In this document: piece after piece, positions 20,207 through 27,489 of the stretch | Layout of the letters: each line of letters opens with the position of its first letter | Position numbering within the stretch: position 1 is the first letter of the stretch | NCBI GenBank assembly: GCA_046349435.1 | Contig: JAXMCI010000011.1 | Coordinates: 1-64,000 of the forward strand | Length of the DNA stretch: 64,000 nt | DNA from: JAXMCI01 sp046349435 | GTDB lineage: Bacteria; Pseudomonadota; Alphaproteobacteria; Dongiales; Dongiaceae | Direction of reading: 5' to 3' | The notes under the pieces: model-generated | The model's input: the letters and a program-made list of their open reading frames with translations, nothing else | Told to the model about the DNA's origin: nothing | Database searches by the model: none | Program-made: the position numbers and the translations under genes

Positions 20207-20893
20207 TCAGCCGACCTCGCCGGCGCCGGTGATGCGATACATGCGCTTCACCTCGCGCAGCGCCAGGCGGAGGTCCTTGGCCGGGTTGTACTGGTGCAGC
20301 ACGACATGCTCGTCGCTGCGCCGCAGGAACTGCTTGATCATGCCCTGGCCGTCGAGCAGCTCGACGGCGACGAAGCAGCCCTTGGTGATCGGCCGGTTGG
20401 GATTGACGAACAGCACCTCGCCGGCGAAGTAGCGCGGCTCCATGCTGTCGCCCTCGACATAGAGGGCGAAGCCGTTGGAGACGCCGGCCAGGGCCGGCGG
20501 CCGGACGATGAACTCCTTGGGCTCGCCCTCGTTGAAGTAGAAGCCCTCCGAGCCGCCCTTCACGGCGCCCAGCACCGGCAGATCGCGCATCTCCGCGGCG
20601 GGGCCGGCGCTCTCGAGCGCGCGGCGCGGCACGGCGGGGCGGCCGGCGACGGCGCCGCTCGGCCCCAGCCCGGCGAGCTCCAGCACCTGGTCGGGCTCGA
20701 CGCCGCGGCCGGCGAACAGCTCGGCCAGCGAGCGGGCGAAGTCGAGCGGCAGGAAGCGCCGCTTGTAGCGGTCCTCGTAGTGCTGGTAGCGCGTCAGCGT
20801 CCAGCCGAGATGGTCGGCCACCGCGCGCATCGGCAGGCCGGCCTGCTCGCGCAGCGCCTTCAGGCGGCGTGCGGCCTCTGACACCTCGCTCAT
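20207..20893 (-). CDS. Phage repressor with N-terminal HTH and C-terminal S24 peptidase domain
   Basis: A 228-residue CI/C2-type repressor. Residues about 6-70 (RRLKALREQAGLPMRAVADHLGWTLTRYQHYED) form an XRE-like helix-turn-helix. The C-terminal half is the LexA/S24 self-cleavage fold: YVEGDSMEPRYFAGEVLFVN holds the catalytic Ser (GDSMEP), and the Lys is in MIKQFLRR. RecA-stimulated self-cleavage would lift repression after DNA damage. The exact cleavage site is not obvious (VLGAVKGG region). The ATG at 20893 lies only 7 bp after a good -10 box, so the mRNA may be leaderless. It is divergent from the gene at 20977 and probably binds the repeats between them. Confidence 0.9.
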   Translation of the reverse strand: MSEVSEAARRLKALREQAGLPMRAVADHLGWTLTRYQHYEDRYKRRFLPLDFARSLAELFAGRGVEPDQVLELAGLGPSGAVAGRPAVPRRALESAGPAAEMRDLPVLGAVKGGSEGFYFNEGEPKEFIVRPPALAGVSNGFALYVEGDSMEPRYFAGEVLFVNPNRPITKGCFVAVELLDGQGMIKQFLRRSDEHVVLHQYNPAKDLRLALREVKRMYRITGAGEVG

Positions 20894-20900
20894 GACCGTC

Positions 20901-20929
20901 AATATACGCACGCCGATCGGCGCATTCAA
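20901..20929 (-). promoter_or_regulatory. Repressor promoter, nearly leaderless
   Basis: On the minus strand TTGAAT (20929-20924), a 17-bp spacer and TATATT (20906-20901) form a sigma-70 promoter. The repressor ATG begins 7 bases after the -10 box, so transcription should start at or next to the A of ATG. The spacer holds the palindrome CGCCGATCGGCG. Confidence 0.6.
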
Positions 20930-20940
20930 CGTTTTTCCGC

Positions 20941-20970
20941 TTGACAATATGCGTAAGTAATGCGTAATAT
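20941..20970 (+). promoter_or_regulatory. Rightward early promoter with overlapping operator repeats
   Basis: TTGACA (20941-20946), an 18-bp spacer and TAATAT (20965-20970) are a near-consensus promoter, unusual in this GC-rich window. GCGTAA occurs twice, 11 bp apart (20951 and 20962), on one face of the helix between the two boxes. A related TATACGCA lies in the repressor promoter. These are likely repressor sites. The ATG at 20977 follows the -10 box by 6 bases. Confidence 0.65.
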
Positions 20971-20976
20971 CGGGTA

Positions 20977-21174
20977 ATGATGAGGTCGAGAACCGCGCCC
21001 GACGGACAGGCTCCGGCGAGGGCGCCCCGGCCGGAGGCGGCCCCCCGCCGGTGCCTGGCCTGCGGCGGGACCTTCGCCAGCGGCGGCCTGCACGAGCGGG
21101 TCTGCCCGGCCTGCAAGGAGGGCGAGGACTGGCAGGACGCCGTCGCCGCCTGTCAGGGGCACATCCATTGGTGA
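20977..21174 (+). CDS. Small zinc-ribbon-like phage protein
   Basis: A 65-residue protein with one likely zinc knuckle, RRCLACGGTFASGGLHERVCPACKEG (C-x2-C and C-x2-C). The rest is a basic N-terminal tail and an acidic C-terminal end. It is the first gene rightward from the repressor switch and the ATG follows the -10 box directly, so its mRNA may have no leader. Its place resembles that of cro-like or early regulators, but no helix-turn-helix is visible and I do not recognise a family. Function unknown. Confidence 0.55.
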   Translation: MMRSRTAPDGQAPARAPRPEAAPRRCLACGGTFASGGLHERVCPACKEGEDWQDAVAACQGHIHW

Positions 21175-21211
21175 GCCGGGCTCTGGCGAGCGGGACTTCG
21201 GCGAGGCGGCG

Positions 21212-21433
21212 ATGAGCGGGCGGGTGGTCGACTTCCCGATCGCCGGGACGCTGCGGCCGGCGCAGGCGCTGGCCGAGGCGGCCAAGGTCGCCTGGACCGA
21301 GGTGCTGGCGCTGGGCCTGACCGAGGCCGGCGAGTTCCAGGTGATCAACAGCGCGCTCTCCGCCGAGCGGGCGCTGTGGCTCTGCGAATGGGGCCGGCGC
21401 TGGGCGCTCGGCCTCGACGACGAACAGACCTAA
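21212..21433 (+). CDS. Small phage protein of unknown function
   Basis: A 73-residue, mostly helical protein (MSGRVVDFPIAGTLRPAQALAEAAKVAWTEVL...). No domain is recognised. It lies between the early small zinc-ribbon gene and the gene at 21459 in one rightward run. It may be a packaging or early accessory protein by position only. Confidence 0.5.
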   Translation: MSGRVVDFPIAGTLRPAQALAEAAKVAWTEVLALGLTEAGEFQVINSALSAERALWLCEWGRRWALGLDDEQT

Positions 21434-21458
21434 GCCAAAGTTTGCAGGGAGGAGCGAG

Positions 21459-22067
21459 ATGCGAGCCTTCGACAGCGGCCGGCGCGCCGGCCGGCCGCGC
21501 CAGGACCGTGCGCCCGCCGATCGCGGCACGCCCGAGCTGCAGGCCCGCCGCGAGCGGCTGGCCGGGGCGGCCGATCCGGCGGCCGCCGAGTCGCCGCTGG
21601 CGCTGATGCTGGCGCGCGGCCTGATCGACCGCGAGCAGCACGACGCGGCCTGCACCTACGCCTTCCTCTATCGCCGGGCGGTCGGCCGCACCCATCTCAG
21701 CTGCGATCCGCACTACCGGCAGATGGCGGCCGATGCCGGCCGGGCGCCGGAGGAGCGTGGCGAGGCCGAGCAGGAGCGGCTCGAGGCGCGCTTCCGCCAG
21801 GGCAAGAACCGCCTGCTGGCTGCCGGGCGCCGGGTCTGCGAGGCGACCGAGAACCTCGCGGTGTTCGGCCTGCCGCCGCGCTTCCTCGACCGCGAGCGGC
21901 CGAGCCATGCCGGCCATCGGGATGCGCTGGAGCTGGAGGCCGTGCTGCGCGGCCTGGCGACGCTCGCCGCCTGCTACGGGCGCGGTGCACGACGGGCCGG
22001 GCGGCTCGACCTGCATCGCGCGCCGAGCCTGCGGCCGGCGCCGCCCGCCGCCGCGCCGGCGGCGTAG
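21459..22067 (+). CDS. Phage protein of unknown function upstream of terminase
   Basis: A 202-residue basic, mostly helical protein. GGGAGGAG precedes the ATG at a good distance. The central part (ALMLARGLIDREQHDAACTYAFLYRRAVGRTHLS) is the best-structured segment, and the C-terminus is Ala/Pro-rich. Proteins with a similar 'L-x-RG-L-I-x-x-E-Q-x-D-A-A' segment occur just before terminase genes in other alphaproteobacterial phages by my recollection, so a DNA-packaging accessory role is possible but unproven. Confidence 0.55.
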   Translation: MRAFDSGRRAGRPRQDRAPADRGTPELQARRERLAGAADPAAAESPLALMLARGLIDREQHDAACTYAFLYRRAVGRTHLSCDPHYRQMAADAGRAPEERGEAEQERLEARFRQGKNRLLAAGRRVCEATENLAVFGLPPRFLDRERPSHAGHRDALELEAVLRGLATLAACYGRGARRAGRLDLHRAPSLRPAPPAAAPAA

Positions 22068-22076
22068 GGCGGGCCC

Positions 22077-22355
22077 GTGGAGGACCGTCCGGCGGAGAGC
22101 CAACCGCCGACGCCCCGCCGCCCGCGCGGCAGGGGCATGCGGGGCATCGCCCGCGGCCATGGCGAGGCGGCGATCGCCGCGCTCGCCGCGGTGATGAACG
22201 ACGCCTCGGCGAGCCCGGCCGCGCGGGTCTCGGCCGCCAGCACGCTGCTGACCTGGGGCTTCGGCCGGCCGGGGCAGCAGGCGGGCGAGGGCAAGGGCGA
22301 ACGGGTGCGGGAACGGGTGGTGCGGCTGGGATGGGCAACCTCGGACCCGACCTGA
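22077..22355 (+). CDS. Candidate small terminase subunit
   Basis: A 92-residue protein beginning with GTG at 22077 (an internal ATG at 22137 is an alternative). The first 25 residues are Pro/Arg-rich. The rest is an alanine-rich helix pair, HGEAAIAALAAVMNDASASPAARVSAASTLLTWGFGRP, a pattern seen in short phage proteins encoded just before large terminases. It overlaps the large terminase gene by 25 bp. Small terminase subunits recognise the packaging start; the call here rests on position and length rather than a strong motif. Confidence 0.5.
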   Translation: MEDRPAESQPPTPRRPRGRGMRGIARGHGEAAIAALAAVMNDASASPAARVSAASTLLTWGFGRPGQQAGEGKGERVRERVVRLGWATSDPT

Positions 22356-23626
22356 CCCTGTACAAGCCGCGGCCGCAACAGGCGCTGCTGCACGGGTCGC
22401 TGAAGCGCTTCAACGTGCTGGTCGCGCATCGCCGCTTCGGCAAGTCGGTGTTCTGCATCAACGAGCTGATCGCCCAGGCGGCCCGCAACGAGCGGCCGCG
22501 GCCGCGCTACGCCTATGTCGCGCCGCTGCTGACCCAGGCCAAGGACGTCGCCTGGGAGTACGTCAAGCACTATGCCGGGCAGATCCCCGACGCGGCGGTG
22601 CACGAGACCGAGCTGCGCGTCGACCTGCCGGGCGGCGGGCGGATCCGGCTCTACGGCGCCGACAACCCCGACCGGATGCGCGGGCTCTATCTCGACGGCG
22701 TGGTGCTCGACGAGTACGCGCAGATGCAGCCGCGGATCTGGCCTGAGGTGATCCGCCCGGCGCTGGCCGACCGCGGGGGCTGGGCGGTGTTCATCGGCAC
22801 GCCGATGGGCCGCAACGCCTTTCACGCGCTCTACCAGCGGGCGCTCGGCGACCCGGCCTGGCACGCGGCGATGTTCCGGGCCTCGCAGACCGGGATCATC
22901 GCATCCTCGGAGCTGGAGGCGGCGCGGCTCGACATGAGCGAGGAGCAGTACGCCCAGGAGTTCGAGTGCAGCTTCGACGCAGCGGTGGTCGGCAGCTACT
23001 ACGGCCGGCTGCTCACCGCGGCCGAGGGCGAGCGGCGGGTCTGCAGCGTGCCCTGGGAGCCGGCGGTCCCGGTGGTCACCGGCTGGGACCTCGGCATCGG
23101 CGACTCGACCGCGATCTGGTTCGCCCAGGCGGTCGGCGGCGAGGTCCGGCTGATCGACTATCTCGAGAACAGCGGCGTGGCGCTGTCCTGGTACGCGGGC
23201 GAGCTGATGGAGCGGCGGCAACGCGGCTGGGCCTTCGCCGAGCACCTGCTGCCGCACGACGCCCAGGTGCGCGAGCTCGGCACCGGGAAGAGCCGGGTCG
23301 AGACCCTGCGCGGGCTCGGCATCAACCCGCGGGTGCTGCCGGCGCTGCCGGTCGACGACGGGATCAACGCGGCGCGGCTGATGCTGCCGCGCTGCTGGTT
23401 CGACGCGGCGCGCTGCCGCGGCGGCCTCGAATCGCTGCGCCAGTACCGGCGCGAGTGGGACGAGCGGCGCAAGACCTTCAGCAGCCGGCCGCTGCACGAC
23501 TGGACCAGCCACGCCGCCGATGCCTTCCGCTACCTCGCGGTCGGCCTCCGCCCGCCGCCGCGCAAGCGGGCGCCGGGCGAGGCGGGCGGCGCGGCGGGCG
23601 GGCTCGCCGGCGGCTGGATGGGGTGA
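22331..23626 (+). CDS. Terminase large subunit (packaging ATPase and nuclease)
   Basis: A 431-residue terminase. The ATPase half has the adenine-binding Q region (PRPQQALLHG), a Walker-A-like VAHRRFGKSVF (about 31-41) and Walker B GVVLDEYAQ (about 118-126), followed by the coupling motif FIGTPMG. The nuclease half has the RNase H-like acidic motifs GWDLGIGDSTAIW (about 249-261) and HAADAFRYLAVG near the C-terminus. The enzyme drives DNA into the procapsid and cuts it. It is shorter than P22 gp2 (499 residues) but complete in motifs. The portal gene follows after 47 bp. Confidence 0.93.
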   Translation: MGNLGPDLTLYKPRPQQALLHGSLKRFNVLVAHRRFGKSVFCINELIAQAARNERPRPRYAYVAPLLTQAKDVAWEYVKHYAGQIPDAAVHETELRVDLPGGGRIRLYGADNPDRMRGLYLDGVVLDEYAQMQPRIWPEVIRPALADRGGWAVFIGTPMGRNAFHALYQRALGDPAWHAAMFRASQTGIIASSELEAARLDMSEEQYAQEFECSFDAAVVGSYYGRLLTAAEGERRVCSVPWEPAVPVVTGWDLGIGDSTAIWFAQAVGGEVRLIDYLENSGVALSWYAGELMERRQRGWAFAEHLLPHDAQVRELGTGKSRVETLRGLGINPRVLPALPVDDGINAARLMLPRCWFDAARCRGGLESLRQYRREWDERRKTFSSRPLHDWTSHAADAFRYLAVGLRPPPRKRAPGEAGGAAGGLAGGWMG

Positions 23627-23633
23627 CGGGGGC

Positions 23634-23661
23634 CAGAGGTCAGAGGACAGAGGACAGAGGA
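23634..23661. repeat. Heptamer tandem repeat between terminase and portal genes
   Basis: Four contiguous 7-bp units: CAGAGGT once, then CAGAGGA three times. They end 12 bp before the portal ATG and fill most of the 47-bp gap. The units contain AGAGGA, which could act as a weak ribosome binding site. Confidence 0.75.
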
Positions 23662-23673
23662 CGGGAATCGGGC

Positions 23674-25683
23674 ATGGCGAGCGAGAGGGATCTGCTGAAG
23701 GAGGCGCGGGAGGCGTACCAGGCCTGCGTCGAGGCGGAGAGCGCGGATCGCAGCGAGGCGCTGGACGACCTGCGGTTCGCGCGGCTGGGCGAGCAGTGGC
23801 CGACGCAGATCCGCAACGCGCGGGAGCGGGCGAACCGGCCGTGCCTGACGATCAACCGGCTGCCGGCCTTCATCCGCCAGGTGGTCAACGACGCACGGCA
23901 GAACAAGCCGAGCATCCGGGTGCATCCGGTCGACAGCGGCGCCGACGTCGCGACCGCCAAGGTGCTGGACGGGCTGATCCGCAACATCGAGCAGGCGTCG
24001 GACGCCGACGTCGCCTACGACACCGCGGCCGACTTCGCGGTGACCATCGGCTTCGGCTATTTCCGCGTCGCGGTCGACTGGGCGCACCATGACAGCTTCG
24101 AGCGCGACATCCGCATCGAGCGGATCGCCAACCCCTTCGCCGTGCATGGCGACCCGCGCAGCCAGGCGGCCGATTCATCGGACTGGAACACCGCCTTCGT
24201 CTGCGACCTGGTGAGCCGCGACGAGCTGCAGGCGCGCTGGAAGGGCGCCGAGGCGGTCGACTGGGACGATCTCGGCTACGGCCGGCTGCAGCAGCCCTGG
24301 GCCGCGGGCGAGGACGTGATGATCGCCGAGTGGTGGACGCGCGAGGAGACGGCGCTGACGCTGCTGCGGCTGTCGAACGGCGAGGTCGTCCGCGAGGAGG
24401 CCTTCGCGGCGGCCGCCGACCTGTTCCGGGCGCTCGGCGTCGCGCCGGTGGCCGAGCGCGCGGCCAAGGGCTGGAAGGTGACGCAGCGCATCCTGACCGG
24501 CGCCGAGGTGCTGGAGACCAGCGACTGGGCGGGCCGCTGGATCCCGATCGTGCCGGTCTATGGCGACGAGGTGAACGTCGAGGGCCGCCGCCACTTCCGC
24601 AGCCTGATCCGCGACGCCAAGGACCCGCAGCGCATGTTCAACTACTGGCGGACGACGGCGACCGAGCTCGCCGCGCTGCAGCCGCGCGCGCCCTTCATCG
24701 GCCCGGAGGAGGCCTTCCAGGGCGACGACGCGGCCAAGTGGGACAAGGCCAACACGGAGACCTACAGCTACATCGCCTATCGCGGCGCCGTGCCGCCGCA
24801 GCGCCAGCCGATGCCGCCGGCCGCGGCCGGCGCGCTGCAGGAGGCGCTGGCCGCCGGCGACGACATCAAGTCGGTGACCGGGCTGTTCGACGCCAGCCTC
24901 GGCCAGCGCAGCAACGAGACCAGCGGCCGGGCGATCCTGGCGCGCCAGCGCGAGGGCGACGTCAGCACCTTCCACTTCGTCGACAACCTGTCGCGCGCGC
25001 TGCGCCACGCCGGCCGGATCCTGCTCGACCTGATCCCGCGGGTCTATGGCGGGGAGCGGATCGTGCGGGTGCTGGGCGAGGACGGCAGCGCCGCCAGCGT
25101 GCGGCTGGGATCCGCGCCGGGGGCGACGCCCCCGGGCGCGGCGCCCCCGCCGGCGGGCGCCGCCGCCGCGCCGCCGGCGGGGGCCGAGCGCATCTACGAC
25201 CTGGCGGCCGGCAAGTACGACCTGACGGTCGCGGCCGGCCCCAGCTACACGACGCGGCGCCAGGAGGCGGCCGAGCAGATGATGCAGCTGCTGCAGGCCT
25301 TCCCGCAGGCGGCGCCGCTGATCGGCGACCTGGTGGCGCGCAACCTCGACTGGCCCGGCGCCGACGAGATCGCCGAGCGGCTGCGGGGGATGGCCCCGGG
25401 CAGTGCGGGGGGCGGGAGCGGCGACCCGCGGCTGCAGCAGGCGATGCAGCAGATGCAGCAGCAGATGGGCGAGCTCGCCCGGCAGCTGCAGGCGACGGCA
25501 GCCGACAAGGCGCGGGCCGAGCAGCAGCTGGCGGAGCTGCGGGGCGACCGCGCGCTCGAGGAGTCGAAGATCCGGGTCGACGCCTTCAAGGCCGAGACCG
25601 AACGCCTGAAGGCGATGAGCGAGATCCGGCGCATGCAGCCGGCGACGCCGCCGGCGGAGGCCGCCGGCCCGGCCGCTCCCTGA
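23674..25683 (+). CDS. Portal protein, P22 type
   Basis: A 669-residue portal, close to P22 gp1 in length (725). The N-terminal core (QIRNARERANRPCLTINRLPAFIRQVVNDARQNKPSIRVHPVD) and the later segment DIKSVTGLFDASLGQRSNETSGRAILARQREGD (about 393-425) are characteristic of P22-like portals. The last 150 residues are Gln-rich coiled coil (LQQAMQQMQQQMGELARQLQ), matching the helical barrel that extends into P22 capsids. A low-complexity Pro/Ala/Gly insert lies near residue 485. The ring of twelve portals forms the DNA channel. An IS4-family element follows 314 bp downstream, between this gene and the scaffold gene. Confidence 0.92.
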   Translation: MASERDLLKEAREAYQACVEAESADRSEALDDLRFARLGEQWPTQIRNARERANRPCLTINRLPAFIRQVVNDARQNKPSIRVHPVDSGADVATAKVLDGLIRNIEQASDADVAYDTAADFAVTIGFGYFRVAVDWAHHDSFERDIRIERIANPFAVHGDPRSQAADSSDWNTAFVCDLVSRDELQARWKGAEAVDWDDLGYGRLQQPWAAGEDVMIAEWWTREETALTLLRLSNGEVVREEAFAAAADLFRALGVAPVAERAAKGWKVTQRILTGAEVLETSDWAGRWIPIVPVYGDEVNVEGRRHFRSLIRDAKDPQRMFNYWRTTATELAALQPRAPFIGPEEAFQGDDAAKWDKANTETYSYIAYRGAVPPQRQPMPPAAAGALQEALAAGDDIKSVTGLFDASLGQRSNETSGRAILARQREGDVSTFHFVDNLSRALRHAGRILLDLIPRVYGGERIVRVLGEDGSAASVRLGSAPGATPPGAAPPPAGAAAAPPAGAERIYDLAAGKYDLTVAAGPSYTTRRQEAAEQMMQLLQAFPQAAPLIGDLVARNLDWPGADEIAERLRGMAPGSAGGGSGDPRLQQAMQQMQQQMGELARQLQATAADKARAEQQLAELRGDRALEESKIRVDAFKAETERLKAMSEIRRMQPATPPAEAAGPAAP

Positions 25684-25909
25684 CCCATCACGTCATCCCT
25701 GCCATCCTCCGGGAACGGCAGGGCGCTCGGCTGATTGGCGGGAACCCGCAGCACCCGCCCGGCAAAGCTGTCGCTGTGCGGCGCCGTCTGTGCGTCTGCG
25801 GCGGCTGCGGGGAGCCGCCAGCGGTAGCGGCCAGGTCTGGGCGGACAGCGGCACGCATCGATTCAGAGCAATAGGCGCCTGCCGATAAGCTGCGTTCGCT
25901 CTCCCTGTT

Positions 25910-25997
25910 GTCATCGCCGGGCCTGACCCGGCGATCCAGAGAGACCGCACCGGCCCATCCCGCTCAGACCGCCGGCATGGATCGCCGGGTCAAGCCC
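25910..25997. repeat. REP-like palindromic repeat, left part (split by the IS)
   Basis: Arm 1 (25910-25938) begins GTCATCGCCGGG and ends GGCGATCCA. Arm 2 is its inverse with one mismatch, but is interrupted by the insertion sequence: its first 20 bp are at 25978-25997 and the rest resumes at 27408-27427. The arms are 29 bp and about 40 bp apart. The 226 bp between the portal stop and arm 1 hold nothing else that I recognise. Confidence 0.75.
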
Positions 25998-27407
25998 CAT
26001 AGGCGCTAGGTTAGGTCGAGCATGGCCGTGGAATCGACTGGAGTTGTCGTCGGCGTGGGGCTTCTTCGAGCAGACGACAGAAGAGGCCGAAGACGGCGGC
26101 GAGTTGCTTGGGATCAAGCGGCGGCCAGATGGCGGCGAGTAGGGCGCCGGCGAGGATGCAGGTGCGGCGCCAGACCGGAGCTTGGCGTGTTGGTGCCGAG
26201 GGGGAAGATTCGGCCAGTTTGGCCGAGATGCCGTCGATCAGCAGGGCGAGGAGAAGGTGAGCGGCGATCCACGCTCGGGCCAGGTCGGGGTCTTTGGCGG
26301 GCAGCCGATCGATGCGAAGGATGGTTTTCATGCGTTTGATGGCGAGCTCGATCTGCCAGCGAACGCGGTAGAGCTCGCCGAGGCGCTGGGGTGGGAAGGC
26401 GGTGGCGTCGAGCGAGGTGATGAGGATCAGGCACCCGGCGGCCTGCAAGGTGCGGGGATCGACGCGATGCTGGTTCTTGCGGGCGGCCCGGGCGGCTTTC
26501 TTGCGCGAGCTGGCGGCGCTGTCGGCCGGCTTGGGCAGGATGACGAGGCGCAGCGGCAGGGGTTCGAAGCGTCCGCGCGGCTTGTGCACGGTGATTACCA
26601 TGTCGACGCTGCCCTCGCGGGCCGCCTGGGCGAGCAACGTGGGCCAGTGAAGCGGCCGGTTGTTGGCATCGCGCATGTTGAGGCTCTTCCACGTCGCGCG
26701 GCCGAGCAGGTGGTTGCCGTCCTGGCGCACCTTGCGCAGGCTGTCGGCCTTGGGATAGCCACGGTCGAAGATGGCGATATCGCCTGGCTGCAGGCGCACG
26801 CGCTCGAGCTTCTCGCCTTGCTTCATCGTCGTCAGATCGAAGTCGGCGACCCGTTGTTGGGCTACGTCGTAGCACAGATGCAGGCGCCAGCAGCTCCTGC
26901 CTGGACCCTCGATCCGGCTGCCGTCGATCACCCGGATCCGCCCCTCGAACCCGGCGCGCGGGGCAGCGCGGCTGGCCAGCAGCTCCTCGCACATCGACAT
27001 CAGCCAGGGACCGCAGCGTTGGAAGCGTTCGAGCAGGGAAACATCGCAGAGCTCGGCGATGTCCCGAGCCGCGGCTTCGGCCGCCGTCACACGCAGCGAC
27101 CGGCCGCCCGGCGCGTAGCTCATCAGCAGTCCAAGCAGATCGACCGCGCTCTTGATCTTGCGGGCCCGCTGAAAGGCCCCATGAAGGCGCGCCGAAGCCT
27201 CCAGCGCTTCGGCACCACCCAGCCGCGCCACCAGCAAATCGCCGATCCTGGCGTGCGGCGAATCGATCCCCATGTCGTTCATCCGCAGCTTGAATCGCAA
27301 CCCAGCGCCGCGGCCAAGCCGAAAGCTGCAATCCGAGTCGATTGGTCGCAGCCACGCCCTCAAACCCAATCGTCATGAGAGCCCACCCCCCTATCCTAGC
27401 GCCTATG
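25998..27407. mobile_element. IS4-family insertion sequence, 1410 bp, complete
   Basis: The ends are near-perfect inverted repeats: CATAGGCGCTAGGTTAGG at 25998 and, read inward from 27407, CATAGGCGCTAGGATAGG (17 of 18 identical). Both ends are flanked by the same 11-bp sequence GGGTCAAGCCC (25987-25997 and 27408-27418), the target duplication. One transposase gene fills the element, on the minus strand. Intact ends and matching target repeats point to a fairly recent, single-step insertion. Confidence 0.95.
26011..27369 (-). CDS. IS4-family DDE transposase
   Basis: A 452-residue transposase filling the insertion sequence. The first catalytic Asp is in IRVIDGSRIE (about 146-155), the second in IAIFDRGYPKADSL (about 198-211). 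The Glu lies in YRVRWQIELAIKRMK, an exact Y-(2)-R-(3)-E-(6)-K signature of the IS4 group. No frameshift is seen, so the enzyme is probably functional. The ATG at 27369 is 38 bp inside the right end; MNDMGIDSPH a little downstream is an alternative start. The stop lies 13 bp from the left end. Confidence 0.95.
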   Translation of the reverse strand: MGLRAWLRPIDSDCSFRLGRGAGLRFKLRMNDMGIDSPHARIGDLLVARLGGAEALEASARLHGAFQRARKIKSAVDLLGLLMSYAPGGRSLRVTAAEAAARDIAELCDVSLLERFQRCGPWLMSMCEELLASRAAPRAGFEGRIRVIDGSRIEGPGRSCWRLHLCYDVAQQRVADFDLTTMKQGEKLERVRLQPGDIAIFDRGYPKADSLRKVRQDGNHLLGRATWKSLNMRDANNRPLHWPTLLAQAAREGSVDMVITVHKPRGRFEPLPLRLVILPKPADSAASSRKKAARAARKNQHRVDPRTLQAAGCLILITSLDATAFPPQRLGELYRVRWQIELAIKRMKTILRIDRLPAKDPDLARAWIAAHLLLALLIDGISAKLAESSPSAPTRQAPVWRRTCILAGALLAAIWPPLDPKQLAAVFGLFCRLLEEAPRRRQLQSIPRPCST

Positions 27408-27427
27408 GGGTCAAGCCCGGCGATGAC
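27408..27427. repeat. REP-like palindromic repeat, right remainder
   Basis: This is the last part of arm 2 of the repeat begun at 25978. The first 11 bp (GGGTCAAGCCC) are the duplicated IS target; GGCGATGAC completes the arm. Removing the element and one target copy restores the full 29-bp arm. Confidence 0.75.
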
Positions 27428-27489
27428 AGACGCGCGCGGGGCGGGGGCGTCCGAGCGGAATCCACTTCAACCACAGCCAGGAGAAGCCC

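Noticed and set aside
23634..23661. CRISPR array
   Set aside because: Units are 7 bp, contiguous and without spacers. The same applies to 29713-29768.
26182..27378. Plus-strand frame of about 400 codons inside the insertion sequence
   Set aside because: It is the antisense of the transposase, which has a full YREK signature and catalytic residues on the minus strand.
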